This document shows, piece by piece, positions 15,966 through 23,796 of a stretch of DNA of 33,825 nt. The stretch is from Bifidobacterium breve. Its GTDB lineage: Bacteria > Actinomycetota > Acidimicrobiia > Acidimicrobiales > Ilumatobacteraceae. The translations under genes were made by a program, and so were the position numbers. Each line of letters begins with the position of its first letter. Position 1 is the stretch's first letter. The stretch is taken from NCBI GenBank assembly GCA_945886445.1, contig CAMCZG010000018.1, positions 1 to 33,825 on the forward strand, read 5' to 3'. The notes beneath the pieces are model-generated. The model did no database searches. It was given only the letters and a program-made list of their open reading frames with translations, and had not been told where the DNA came from.

Positions 15966-17252
15966 TTACTTGCGAGCGAGGCGCTGTGCCTCGCTGAACG
16001 CAACGTCTTTGTCAACGCGAGGTTCTGGTGGAAGACCTAACACGCGCTCGCCAACGATGTTGCGTTGCACTTCGTCGCTACCACCAGCAATACGGTAACC
16101 AGGTGCACCCAAAATGTGTTCGTTCCAAGCGTAGGTACCCCATTCGCCATTGTCGGCAACTAAACGCGTGCCAAGAATTTGCGAAATGACATTGCTAATG
16201 CGCGTCATGTTGGCGGTCCACATCAACTTGCCAAGCGAACCTTCAGGGCCAGGTGTTTGCCCGGCACGCATGCCAGCAGCGGCGCGACGGTTGGTGAGTT
16301 GGGCAACTTTGTGCTGAATGTAGAGATCGGCAAGTGACTGACGAATGATGGGGTCTTTTGCAACACCAGCCCATTCGGCTGCAGCAATGACTTGCTTGTA
16401 GGTGCCGCCGGTGTGGCTACTTGTTGAGCCACTCGAGTGATCGCGTTCAAAGCCAAGACAGGTGAGCGCAACCTTCCAGCCTTCGCCAACAGGTCCAAGT
16501 CGCAGCGAGTCGGGAATGCGCACATCGGTGAGGAATACTTCGTTGAAGTTTGCGCCTCCGCTCATTTGCTTAATGGCACGCACTTCAACGCCCGGGGCAT
16601 TGAGGGGCACCATAAATGCCGTCATGCCTTTGTGCTTTGGCACATCGAAGTCGTGGCGGGTAATTGCCAAACCCCACTCGGCAAAACGGGCACCAGAGGT
16701 CCATACTTTTTGACCATTCAAAACCCATTCGTCGCCATCGCGTACTGCACGTGTAGTGAGTGAAGCAAGGTCGGAACCTGCACTTGGTTCGCTGAATAAC
16801 TGACAGCCACAAATTTCCATGCTCATGAGTGGTTTCACAAACATTTCTTTTTGTTCTGGCGTTCCAAATGCACCAACGGTGGTGGCAATGAGACCCATTG
16901 AGGTAGGGGGAAGTTCACCAGCGCTCGGAATGCGAAACTTTGATTCTTCGGTTGTGTAGGCGCGCACATATGTGGCAGGAAGGCCGCGGCCACCCACGTC
17001 TTCTGGCCAGTTGATCATTGCGTAGCCCGCGTCAAACTTCTTGTGCTGCCATGCCTTCACTGCATTGAGGCGTTCAAGCTCGTGCTCATCGGTGTAGTTG
17101 TGGAAGATGGCAACGTTGTCGGAGCCTTGGCCCCACTGCACTTCTTGCTCTTCGTCGTCAGATGTGCCCGCTTCAGGCAGGGCCTCGGCGTTTTGCTCGA
17201 GCCAAACGCGGGCTTCTTTACGGAACTGGTCGATATCAGGAAGGTCTGTCAC
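15966..17252 (-). CDS. Acyl-CoA dehydrogenase (FadE-like)
   Basis: This 428-residue FAD enzyme has CQLFSEPSAGSDLASL (the FAD/substrate loop), RDGDEWVLNGQKVWTSGA, and the C-terminal helix YRIAGGSDEVQRNIVGERVLGLP. It would introduce an alpha-beta double bond in a CoA ester. In MCAD the catalytic Glu lies in a Y-E-G-T segment; here the same region reads I-A-G-G, as in many actinobacterial FadE proteins, so the base must lie elsewhere or the enzyme works as one half of a heteromer. The start is GTG with TAGCGT 7 nt upstream (leaderless). It is convergent with the SDR (4-bp gap) and divergent from the BioY operon, with which it may share substrates. Confidence 0.9.
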   Translation of the reverse strand: MTDLPDIDQFRKEARVWLEQNAEALPEAGTSDDEEQEVQWGQGSDNVAIFHNYTDEHELERLNAVKAWQHKKFDAGYAMINWPEDVGGRGLPATYVRAYTTEESKFRIPSAGELPPTSMGLIATTVGAFGTPEQKEMFVKPLMSMEICGCQLFSEPSAGSDLASLTTRAVRDGDEWVLNGQKVWTSGARFAEWGLAITRHDFDVPKHKGMTAFMVPLNAPGVEVRAIKQMSGGANFNEVFLTDVRIPDSLRLGPVGEGWKVALTCLGFERDHSSGSTSSHTGGTYKQVIAAAEWAGVAKDPIIRQSLADLYIQHKVAQLTNRRAAAGMRAGQTPGPEGSLGKLMWTANMTRISNVISQILGTRLVADNGEWGTYAWNEHILGAPGYRIAGGSDEVQRNIVGERVLGLPPEPRVDKDVAFSEAQRLARK

Positions 17253-17259
17253 GCTCTAG

Positions 17260-17265
17260 ACGCTA
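17260..17265 (-). promoter_or_regulatory. -10 box TAGCGT for acyl-CoA dehydrogenase gene (leaderless)
   Basis: TAGCGT on the minus strand is followed by CTAGAGC and the GTG at 17252. The 7-nt gap leaves no room for a ribosome binding site. Confidence 0.45.
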
Positions 17266-17352
17266 GTAGCGCACCGTTTCCCGTGCGACATCGAAGCCTC
17301 AAATTCGTGCCGGACCGAGAAACTCGTTGAGAAAAGGGTCACCTCGGTACAC

Positions 17353-17380
17353 TTTGACGACGGTTCGCCGTGCAGTACTG
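17353..17380 (+). promoter_or_regulatory. Possible promoter for the BioY-led operon (TTGACG, 16 nt, TACTGC)
   Basis: A TTGACG -35-like hexamer is followed 16 nt later by TACTGC, a poor -10. A transcript would have a short leader containing the GTGAGG ribosome binding site. Nothing else stands out in the 156-bp gap between the divergent genes. Weak evidence. Confidence 0.25.
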
Positions 17381-17408
17381 CCCTACAAACAATTGAGTGA
17401 GGTTTTTT

Positions 17409-18038
17409 GTGTCTACCCCAACCCTGACCGCTGGCGTAAAGGCCACAGTTCTTGTTGATCTTTTGCCAAAGTCCAGTGTGCGCTCCCGCGCCATTACACG
17501 TGACATCGTTTTGGTACTTGGTTTCGCGCTGCTCACTGCAGCTGCAGCTCAGGTGCAGTTCTCACTTGGCTTCACGCCAGTGCCGCTGACCGGCCAAACA
17601 TTTGCCGTCTTGTTGTCGGGTGCTGCTCTTGGTATGCGCCGTGGCATTGCAAGCCAGGCCGTGTACTGGGGTCTTGGCTTAACTGGTCTTCCTTTCTATG
17701 CCGGCGGTGACGGTGGTTGGCACAACGGAACCGGTTCAACACTGGGCTACTTTGTTGGCTTCATTGTTGCAGCAGGCGTCATTGGCAAACTCGCCGAGCG
17801 TCGTCACGATCGTGAAGTAATGTCATCACTTGCCGCAATGGCATTTGGCACCGTCATCATCTATGCCTTCGGTGCTTTGTGGTTGGCACACGACCTCAAC
17901 ATCCCAGTAGCAAATGGTGAAGCAAACGCCATTGCCTACGGAGTCACTCCATTTTTGGTGGGCGACTTGTTGAAGTTGGCTCTTGCCGGTCTCCTCACGC
18001 CACTTGCTTGGGCAACCGTTTCTTCAAAGGGCAAGTAA
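17409..18038 (+). CDS. bioY: BioY biotin-transport S component
   Basis: This 209-residue membrane protein has the BioY signature in FTPVPLTGQTFAVLLSGAALG, followed by five or six hydrophobic segments (VYWGLGLTGLPFYAGG, LGYFVGFIVAAGVIGKL, FGTVIIYAFGALWLA, LVGDLLKLALAGLLTPLAW). BioY binds biotin and works with the EcfAT module or alone; no bioM/bioN genes are in the window. I chose the GTG at 17409 because GTGAGG lies 6 nt upstream; an in-frame GTG at 17397 lies within that same site. The acyl-CoA ligase gene starts 2 bp after its stop, so it appears to lead the lipid operon. Biotin uptake would support acyl-CoA carboxylases. Confidence 0.88.
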   Translation: MSTPTLTAGVKATVLVDLLPKSSVRSRAITRDIVLVLGFALLTAAAAQVQFSLGFTPVPLTGQTFAVLLSGAALGMRRGIASQAVYWGLGLTGLPFYAGGDGGWHNGTGSTLGYFVGFIVAAGVIGKLAERRHDREVMSSLAAMAFGTVIIYAFGALWLAHDLNIPVANGEANAIAYGVTPFLVGDLLKLALAGLLTPLAWATVSSKGK

Positions 18039-18040
18039 TC

Positions 18041-19594
18041 ATGGCAGTTGTGCTGCGTGAGTTTGCGGCGTCACACCCAACAGATGTAGGTGTTCGCGAT
18101 GGGCGCACAGTGCTCACATGGCCACAACTCAATACGTTGGTCAACAAAATTATTAACGCAATCAATGCCAGCGATCTCGGCCCCAGCCGCCGAGTTGCGG
18201 TATTTGCAGAAAACAGCGTCGAAACTGCTCTCGCTCATTTATGCACTTTGCATGCCGGTGGCTCCAGTGTTCCCGTGAACTTTCACTTGAATGCCGATGA
18301 AGTTGCATACATCTTGAAAGACTCCGATACGCGATTGTTCTTTACGGGCCCTGAAAACCTTGAGCGTGCAATTAATGCCGTTGCACTGTTGGAAAAGCCA
18401 ATTCCCATTGTGGTCTGGCGTCCGCAGGCAGCTGTTAGTGCAGGGGTTATCACCCTCGATCAGTTCATTGCCAACGCATCTGAAGAAGAGCCATCAAGCA
18501 ATGTGCCGCCACGTCCGAACCTCATGTACACCAGTGGTACCACTGGTGTACCAAAGGGTGTGGAACTTCCGCCCACCATGTTTGCTGGTGGAAAAAATAT
18601 TGACGAACACATTGCAGCATTGCAACTGAACCGTTTTGCAATGCTAGGTGCACACATTGTTGTGGGTCCGATGTACCACACGGGCCCGCTGTCGGGAGTG
18701 CGTGTTCTTGCTGCAGGCGCACCTGTTGTCATCCTGGAAAAGTTCGACCCAGAGCGTGTTTTGCAACTCATCGAAACTTACAAAGTTGCGAGCAGTGTCA
18801 TGGTGCCAACGCACTTCAAGCGTTTGCTCGATCTTCCTGTAGATGTTCGCAAAAAATACGACGTGTCGAGCGTAAAAATTATGTCGCACACTGGTTCTGC
18901 TTGCCCTATCGATGTGAAACAGCAGATGATTGAATGGTTTGGCCCTGTTTTTGTCGATGCCTATGGCGCAACCGAAGTAGGAACCGTGTGTTCCATTGCA
19001 AGTGAAGACTGGCTAACGCATCAAGGTTCGGTGGGTCGTGTTATCCCACCATTTGCACGTTGTGTTGTTGTTGACGACGATGGCAACGAGCTGCCCGCAG
19101 GCACCGAAGGCCGTCTCTTTTTCGAAGACTCCACGGGTCGCGGCGTGGTGTACCCCAATGACCCTGAAAAATCTGCCAAAGCTCACTTGCGCCCAGGCGT
19201 TTTCACCCTCGGAGAAATTGGTTACGTCACCACCGATGGTTTTGTGTACATCACCGACCGTTTCAGCGACATGATTGTTTCGGGTGGCGTCAACATCTAC
19301 CCAGCAGAAGCAGAAAAAGTTCTTATTGAACACCCGCAAGTTGCCGACGTTGCCGTTATCGGCGTGCCCGACACAGACATGGGTGAAGCTGTGAAAGCAC
19401 TTGTTGTTCCACAAGACATCAACAATGCTCCGACTCCAGAAGAACTCATTGCTTTGTGCCGTGAACATCTCGCCGGGTACAAGTGCCCACGTACCGTAGA
19501 AATTGTTTCTACGGTGGGTCGCAATGCCATGGGCAAAATTAATAAGCGCACACTGCGTGCCCCTTATTGGGAAAGTGGCCGCACAATTGGCTGA
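18041..19594 (+). CDS. AMP-forming acyl-CoA synthetase (FadD-like)
   Basis: This 517-residue ANL-superfamily enzyme has the P-loop YTSGTTGVPKG at 163-173, the adenylate motif DAYGATEVG near 306, the hinge YITDRFSDMIVSGGVNIYP near 406, and the catalytic C-terminal Lys in NAMGKINKR. It would activate a carboxylic acid with ATP and CoA, the entry step for the CoA-ester enzymes that follow. Acid identity is unknown. The ATG at 18041 follows BioY by 2 bp with AAAGGGCAAG as ribosome binding site, indicating tight coupling. A crotonase gene follows 27 bp downstream. Signature order and length are ordinary for the family. Confidence 0.92.
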   Translation: MAVVLREFAASHPTDVGVRDGRTVLTWPQLNTLVNKIINAINASDLGPSRRVAVFAENSVETALAHLCTLHAGGSSVPVNFHLNADEVAYILKDSDTRLFFTGPENLERAINAVALLEKPIPIVVWRPQAAVSAGVITLDQFIANASEEEPSSNVPPRPNLMYTSGTTGVPKGVELPPTMFAGGKNIDEHIAALQLNRFAMLGAHIVVGPMYHTGPLSGVRVLAAGAPVVILEKFDPERVLQLIETYKVASSVMVPTHFKRLLDLPVDVRKKYDVSSVKIMSHTGSACPIDVKQQMIEWFGPVFVDAYGATEVGTVCSIASEDWLTHQGSVGRVIPPFARCVVVDDDGNELPAGTEGRLFFEDSTGRGVVYPNDPEKSAKAHLRPGVFTLGEIGYVTTDGFVYITDRFSDMIVSGGVNIYPAEAEKVLIEHPQVADVAVIGVPDTDMGEAVKALVVPQDINNAPTPEELIALCREHLAGYKCPRTVEIVSTVGRNAMGKINKRTLRAPYWESGRTIG

Positions 19595-19621
19595 TGCGGG
19601 GGCATCACAAATGGGGGAACA

Positions 19622-20467
19622 ATGACAACTCAAAGCGGTGAAGCAGAGAAACTAGTACTCAGTGAAACTCCTGTGCCCCATGTGCGGCGCTTAACACTCA
19701 ATAGGCCAACCAAGCGCAATGCGTTGTCGCATGCGTTACGCACACAATTGTTCGAACAGTTACGTGAAGCCGATGCAGACCCAGCAATTAACGTCATCAT
19801 TATTCGTGGAGCTGGGCCAAGTTTTTCTGCCGGCTACGACCTTGCGCAAGATAAATCGGAAACTCCACCATGGCCAATCAGCACGGCCGATGGTGCGTGG
19901 GCACGTCATGTGCTCACCGGTTGGTTCGAAATGATGGATATGGCAACTCCCATCATCGCCCAGGTGCACGGCTTTTGTTTGGCAGGTGGCACCGAGCTCG
20001 CTACAGCATGTGATCTTGTTTATGTTGCTCACGACGCGCAAGTGGGGTACCCACCAGTGCGTTCCATGTCGTCACCCGACATGGCTTGGCACGCCTGGAT
20101 GCTGGGCATGCGCCGCGCCATGGAAGCAATGCTCACGGGTGATTCCATGACAGGTGATGAAGCAGTTGCTTCGGGTTTTGCAAACCGGGCATTCCCTGTT
20201 GAAAAACTTGATGCGGAAGTGTTGGCAATTGCCGAGCGAGTGGCAAAAGTGCCTGCCGATCTGCAGGCACTGAACAAGCGTGTGGTGCACCGCGCCATGG
20301 AGGCCATGGGAATGCGTGATGGCATGCGTGCCACTGCCGATATCAACGCACTTGGTTTCCATCAGCGAGCAAGTAAAGAGTATTTCGCAAAATTTGCAGG
20401 GGGAGTCACTCAGGCTCTCGATGCACGAGACAGTTCATTTGGTGATTATCGAACAGGGGAGAAATAG
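19622..20467 (+). CDS. Enoyl-CoA hydratase/isomerase family protein (crotonase 1)
   Basis: This 281-residue crotonase fold protein has LTLNRPTKRNALSHALR, the oxyanion/CoA segment AGPSFSAGYDLA, and VHGFCLAGGTELATACDLVYVA. The first catalytic Glu of classic hydratases (in G-x-E-L-A) is present. The second, normally in G-Q-P-E, is replaced: the sequence here is VGYPPVR. It may therefore be an isomerase, hydrolase or specialised hydratase. A strong GGGGGAAC ribosome binding site precedes the ATG. It follows the acyl-CoA synthetase by 27 bp and is followed 2 bp later by the P450 gene, so it sits in the middle of the operon. Confidence 0.88.
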   Translation: MTTQSGEAEKLVLSETPVPHVRRLTLNRPTKRNALSHALRTQLFEQLREADADPAINVIIIRGAGPSFSAGYDLAQDKSETPPWPISTADGAWARHVLTGWFEMMDMATPIIAQVHGFCLAGGTELATACDLVYVAHDAQVGYPPVRSMSSPDMAWHAWMLGMRRAMEAMLTGDSMTGDEAVASGFANRAFPVEKLDAEVLAIAERVAKVPADLQALNKRVVHRAMEAMGMRDGMRATADINALGFHQRASKEYFAKFAGGVTQALDARDSSFGDYRTGEK

Positions 20468-20469
20468 CA

Positions 20470-21729
20470 ATGAGCAATTCCATCGATGCAACAGACATTA
20501 CAAAAGTAAATATGGTGTCGCCCGAGGTTCTCGAGTGCCCATACCCGTATTACAAGCGAGTGCGCGAAGAAGCTCCAGTGCACCAAACTCCACTTGGGTT
20601 CTGGGCGGTGTCGCGCTACGAAGACGTATTGTCGGTTGTACGCAACCCTGAAATGTTCTCGTCGCTTGCCCAAAGCAATTCTTTCGTCACGACGCCGCCG
20701 CCTGAAGTGATTGAAATTGCCAAGGAAGGGTACCCACGAGTCAACACCTTGCTTTCTAACGATCCGCCTTCACATACACAGTTTCGCAACTTGGTCAACA
20801 AGGCATTTTTGCCAAAACGCGTGGCTCAGTTAGAAGACTCCATTCGCAAAATTACCAATGACCTCATTGATGCTTTCATTAACGATGGCAAGGTCGACTT
20901 GGTTGAGCAGTTCGCCGTTGGTGTTCCACTCACCGTCATTGCCGATGCGCTGGGTGTAGACCGTGCCGACATGCCGAAGTTCAAAAAATGGAGCGACGAC
21001 TCCGTAGCGCCACTATCTGGCATGCTCACGCCTGAGCGCCAAATTGAGTGTGCTCATAGCCGCATTGAATTTCAGAATTACATGGTCGACCGTGTACATG
21101 AGCGTGAAGCAAACTTGCGTGACGATTTGTTGTCCGACCTCGTGCAAGCACGATTCGACTCGGGCGAGCGTGCTGGCGAAGGAATGACAATGGCAGAAAT
21201 GCTCGACGTCATTGCGCAGCTGTTGGTTGCAGGAAATGAAACCACCACAAAACTCATTGCTGCTGCCACTTTGATGCTCATTGAAAACCCCGAGCAAATG
21301 GCCAAGGTGCGCGCCGACCACTCACTTATTCCTAACCTCGTTGAAGAAGCATTGCGCATGGAAGCCCCCGTGCAAATGTTGCCGCGCTTCACCAAAGACG
21401 ATGTTGAAGTGGGTGGTGTTGCAATACCCAAAGGCTCTGTAGTCATGGTCATGTACGGCTGCGCAAACCGTGATGGCGCGAAGTACCCCAACCCCGACAT
21501 GTTCGACATTGAACGTGATAATGCCCGCACGCAAATGGCTTTTGGTCAGGGCCCACACTTCTGTGTGGGTGCAGCACTGGCTCGCAGCGAAGCACGCATT
21601 GCTTTTGAACTACTGCTCAGCAGGCTCAACAACATCGCGCTTGCAAGCGTTGAAACTCCAACACATCGCGAATTGTCAATGACCCTGCGTGGTCTTACCA
21701 ACTTGCATCTCACTTTCACCCCCGCATAA
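20470..21729 (+). CDS. Cytochrome P450
   Basis: This 419-residue soluble bacterial P450 has the oxygen-binding I-helix AGNETT (254-259), the K-helix ExxR (Glu293 to Arg296 in VEEALRMEAP), and the heme loop FGQGPHFCVG with Cys365 as iron ligand. It would hydroxylate a hydrophobic substrate using electrons from a ferredoxin that is not encoded here. Its place between two crotonase genes and after an acyl-CoA synthetase suggests oxidation of a side chain or ring of a CoA-activated lipid, as in steroid or terpenoid degraders, but this is inference. GGGGAGAAAT overlaps the previous stop and serves as ribosome binding site. Crotonase 2 begins 14 bp after its stop. Confidence 0.93.
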   Translation: MSNSIDATDITKVNMVSPEVLECPYPYYKRVREEAPVHQTPLGFWAVSRYEDVLSVVRNPEMFSSLAQSNSFVTTPPPEVIEIAKEGYPRVNTLLSNDPPSHTQFRNLVNKAFLPKRVAQLEDSIRKITNDLIDAFINDGKVDLVEQFAVGVPLTVIADALGVDRADMPKFKKWSDDSVAPLSGMLTPERQIECAHSRIEFQNYMVDRVHEREANLRDDLLSDLVQARFDSGERAGEGMTMAEMLDVIAQLLVAGNETTTKLIAAATLMLIENPEQMAKVRADHSLIPNLVEEALRMEAPVQMLPRFTKDDVEVGGVAIPKGSVVMVMYGCANRDGAKYPNPDMFDIERDNARTQMAFGQGPHFCVGAALARSEARIAFELLLSRLNNIALASVETPTHRELSMTLRGLTNLHLTFTPA

Positions 21730-21743
21730 AGACAGGAACCCCC

Positions 21744-22583
21744 ATGCCGGTAGATCTCAACAACCTTCAAGTAACGCGCTATGAAGTAGTGAACCCCGGA
21801 GAGAACGGCATCGCTGTTGTCACCTTGAACAGACCCGAAAGTCGTAATGCGCAAAATAAGCGCATGACATACGAACTTGAAGCATGCTTTTCTGCCGCAT
21901 CACGCAGCAGCCAAGTAAAAGTAATTGTACTGCAGGCCGATGGCCCACACTTCTCATCGGGTCACGACATGCGCGACGATGAGAGTCACCGTGAGTTCGA
22001 CCTTGTTTTCCCTGTCGGTGGTTTTGGTCGCGAAGGCCAAGAAGGCCAAATGGCGTGGGAAGAAGAGGTGTATTTCAACATGTGTTGGCGTTGGCGCAAT
22101 TTGCCCAAGCCAGTTATTGCTGCAGCACAAGGAAAAACTATTGCGGGCGGTCTCATGTTGCTGTGGGTAGCCGACATCATCATTGCTGCCGACGACGCAA
22201 TGTTTACCGACCCCGTTGTGGGCATGGGCGTAAACGGCGTGGAGTATTTTGCTCACCCGTGGGAGCTTGGCCCTCGTAAAGCAAAAGAGATGCTTTTTAC
22301 TGGCGGGTGGTTTTCTGCGCAAGAGGCTGCGGCTACTGGCATGGTGAACAGAGTGGTTCCTGTTGCTTCATTACGTGACGAAACGATGAAGATGGCAGCG
22401 ATTATTGCACAGCGCCCATCGTTTGCCTTGAAGCTTGCCAAGGAAAGTGTGAATCAAACCCTTGAAGCACAAGGACAATGGAATTCATTGCGCACAGCAT
22501 TTGTGCACCAGCATCTTGCCCATGCCAACAACCGCATCAAATTTGGCATACCTGTCGACCCGGGCTCTGGTCGTAAGTCGTAA
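21744..22583 (+). CDS. Crotonase-family protein lacking both hydratase glutamates (crotonase 2)
   Basis: This 279-residue protein has the crotonase framework: VVTLNRPESRNAQNKRM, ADGPHFSSGHDM (oxyanion loop), AAQGKTIAGGLMLLWVADIIIA. The positions of the two catalytic glutamates read Met in GGLMLLW and Val in DPVVGMG, so ordinary enoyl-CoA hydration is unlikely. The insert between the oxyanion loop and the Gly-Gly helix (EEEVYFNMCWRWRNLPKP) is longer and aromatic. Similar GLMLLWVAD proteins are, as I recall, frequent in actinobacteria, with uncertain activity. AGGAAC lies 5 nt before the ATG. The TetR regulator gene follows 23 bp later with its own -10 box. Confidence 0.85.
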   Translation: MPVDLNNLQVTRYEVVNPGENGIAVVTLNRPESRNAQNKRMTYELEACFSAASRSSQVKVIVLQADGPHFSSGHDMRDDESHREFDLVFPVGGFGREGQEGQMAWEEEVYFNMCWRWRNLPKPVIAAAQGKTIAGGLMLLWVADIIIAADDAMFTDPVVGMGVNGVEYFAHPWELGPRKAKEMLFTGGWFSAQEAAATGMVNRVVPVASLRDETMKMAAIIAQRPSFALKLAKESVNQTLEAQGQWNSLRTAFVHQHLAHANNRIKFGIPVDPGSGRKS

Positions 22584-22595
22584 GGGAATCTCGCA

Positions 22596-22601
22596 TAGCA
22601 T
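22596..22601 (+). promoter_or_regulatory. -10 box TAGCAT for TetR gene (leaderless)
   Basis: TAGCAT ends 5 nt before the GTG at 22607. It suggests that the regulator has its own promoter inside the operon. The spacing is at the short end of the range seen in this window. Confidence 0.35.
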
Positions 22602-22606
22602 TTGCT

Positions 22607-23299
22607 GTGACGAAAAATGCCGAAACTGTGGTGCGCAAGCTTGGGCGACCTCGTGCCGTTGACTCGGTCGACACTCGCGTGCGATTACTTGCAGCAGCAC
22701 GAACCTGCTTTGGGCAAAATGGTTTCGAAAAAACAACCAATGCTCAAATAGCCGAAATTGCAGGCATCACTACGGGCGCTATCTACCACTACTTCCCATC
22801 AAAAGTGGAACTGTATGCAGCAGTGTTTGAGGGCGTTCAAGATTTCATATATTCCGAATTTGAATACGCCATCAATGAACACAACACGTTGGTAGAGCGC
22901 TTCAACAGCATCCTCGATATTTCTGTACGCATCAACCGCGACGACCCCAGCATTGCCGGCTTCGTTGTTGACGTGGCTTCTGAAGTACAACGCAACCCTG
23001 AACTGCGCAGCGTTACTTCGCTATTACGGCATCGCACCGGCGCGTTTCTGGAAAAGCTCTGCGACGATGCAGAACACAACAATGAGATCCGCCCGGGGGT
23101 ATCGCGCGAGTCACTTCGGGACCTCCTCAACGCTCTTTTGGCTGGCCTTTTGAGGTTCTCCACTCTCATTAACGACTCGGCTCGCCATGGGGCAGCAGTA
23201 GAAGTCTTAAAACTCATGCTGAGAAACGCTGTATTTACCTCAGGACCATATGTGGTGCTCCCTTACCGTGGGCCAAGTGAGTCTCAGCTCGCAGTCTGA
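22607..23299 (+). CDS. TetR-family transcriptional regulator
   Basis: This 230-residue regulator has an N-terminal helix-turn-helix at about 47-66 (IAEIAGITTGAIYHYFPSK), preceded by a basic RKLGRPR arm. The C-terminal ligand-binding region is helical and has no recognisable subfamily signature. Members near acyl-CoA genes often repress lipid catabolism and respond to CoA esters, which fits this location between the P450/crotonase genes and the thiolase pair. The start is GTG. A 6-bp inverted repeat and a 10-bp perfect palindrome lie between its stop and the DUF35 gene and are candidate operators. Target and ligand are unknown. Confidence 0.9.
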   Translation: MTKNAETVVRKLGRPRAVDSVDTRVRLLAAARTCFGQNGFEKTTNAQIAEIAGITTGAIYHYFPSKVELYAAVFEGVQDFIYSEFEYAINEHNTLVERFNSILDISVRINRDDPSIAGFVVDVASEVQRNPELRSVTSLLRHRTGAFLEKLCDDAEHNNEIRPGVSRESLRDLLNALLAGLLRFSTLINDSARHGAAVEVLKLMLRNAVFTSGPYVVLPYRGPSESQLAV

Positions 23300-23300
23300 A

Positions 23301-23335
23301 TCGCACGAAGGTCGCTAAAGGTGCGAGAATATTCT
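23301..23335 (+). promoter_or_regulatory. Inverted repeat and perfect palindrome before the DUF35-thiolase pair
   Basis: TCGCAC (23301-23306) and GTGCGA (23321-23326) form a perfect 6-bp inverted repeat with a 14-nt spacer. AGAATATTCT (23326-23335) is a perfect 10-bp palindrome ending 1 nt before the DUF35 ATG. They could be a TetR operator or a small mRNA hairpin over the start. No Shine-Dalgarno sequence is present. Chance occurrence of such short repeats is not negligible. Confidence 0.35.
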
Positions 23336-23336
23336 T

Positions 23337-23768
23337 ATGACAACCCAGATCCCCGTGGCCGAAGAACTTTTCACCTGGCCTTCTGACTCACCCCAACTCA
23401 TTGGCACGCGTTTCCCAGAAAGCGGTGTCACCACCTTCCCACAGTCGAAGTCTTGCCCAAAGAGTGGCAGCGAAAACGGTGAGCGCGTTTTGTTGCCTCG
23501 TCTTGGAACTCTGTGGAGCTGGACCGTACAAGGCTTTCTTCCCAAGTCACCTCCTTATGCCGGCAAGGAAACAGCTAAGACCTTTAAGCCTTATGGAGTT
23601 GGTTACATTCAACTCGGCAACGAGGTTATTGTTGAATCGCGACTAACAACGGCAGAAGCAAGTGAGTTGAAAATTGGTATGGACATGGAACTCGTCGTCA
23701 TTCCTTATTCCACCGATGACGATGGCAATGAGCTCATTACTTACGCATTCGCACCAGTAAAGAAATAA
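23337..23768 (+). CDS. DUF35 OB-fold protein with degenerate zinc ribbon (thiolase partner)
   Basis: This 143-residue protein belongs to the DUF35 (OB-fold plus rubredoxin-like Zn ribbon) family, which forms complexes with Ltp-type thiolases and aldolases. Canonical members have two Cys-x2-Cys pairs; here the expected positions read Phe26, Ser29, Cys40 and Ser43, so three of four ligands are lost and zinc binding is improbable. The following LLPRLGTLWSWTVQGF and the OB strand YGVGYIQLGNEVIVESRL are intact. The thiolase gene starts 28 bp downstream, the usual pairing. The ATG has no ribosome binding site. Confidence 0.85.
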   Translation: MTTQIPVAEELFTWPSDSPQLIGTRFPESGVTTFPQSKSCPKSGSENGERVLLPRLGTLWSWTVQGFLPKSPPYAGKETAKTFKPYGVGYIQLGNEVIVESRLTTAEASELKIGMDMELVVIPYSTDDDGNELITYAFAPVKK

Positions 23769-23796
23769 CCAGAAAGTTTTATTGAAAGGCAAAACC

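Noticed and set aside
19013-19633. Minus-strand open frame of 206 codons over the acyl-CoA synthetase
   Set aside because: It is antisense to conserved ANL motifs, with no domain and no ribosome binding site or -10 box.
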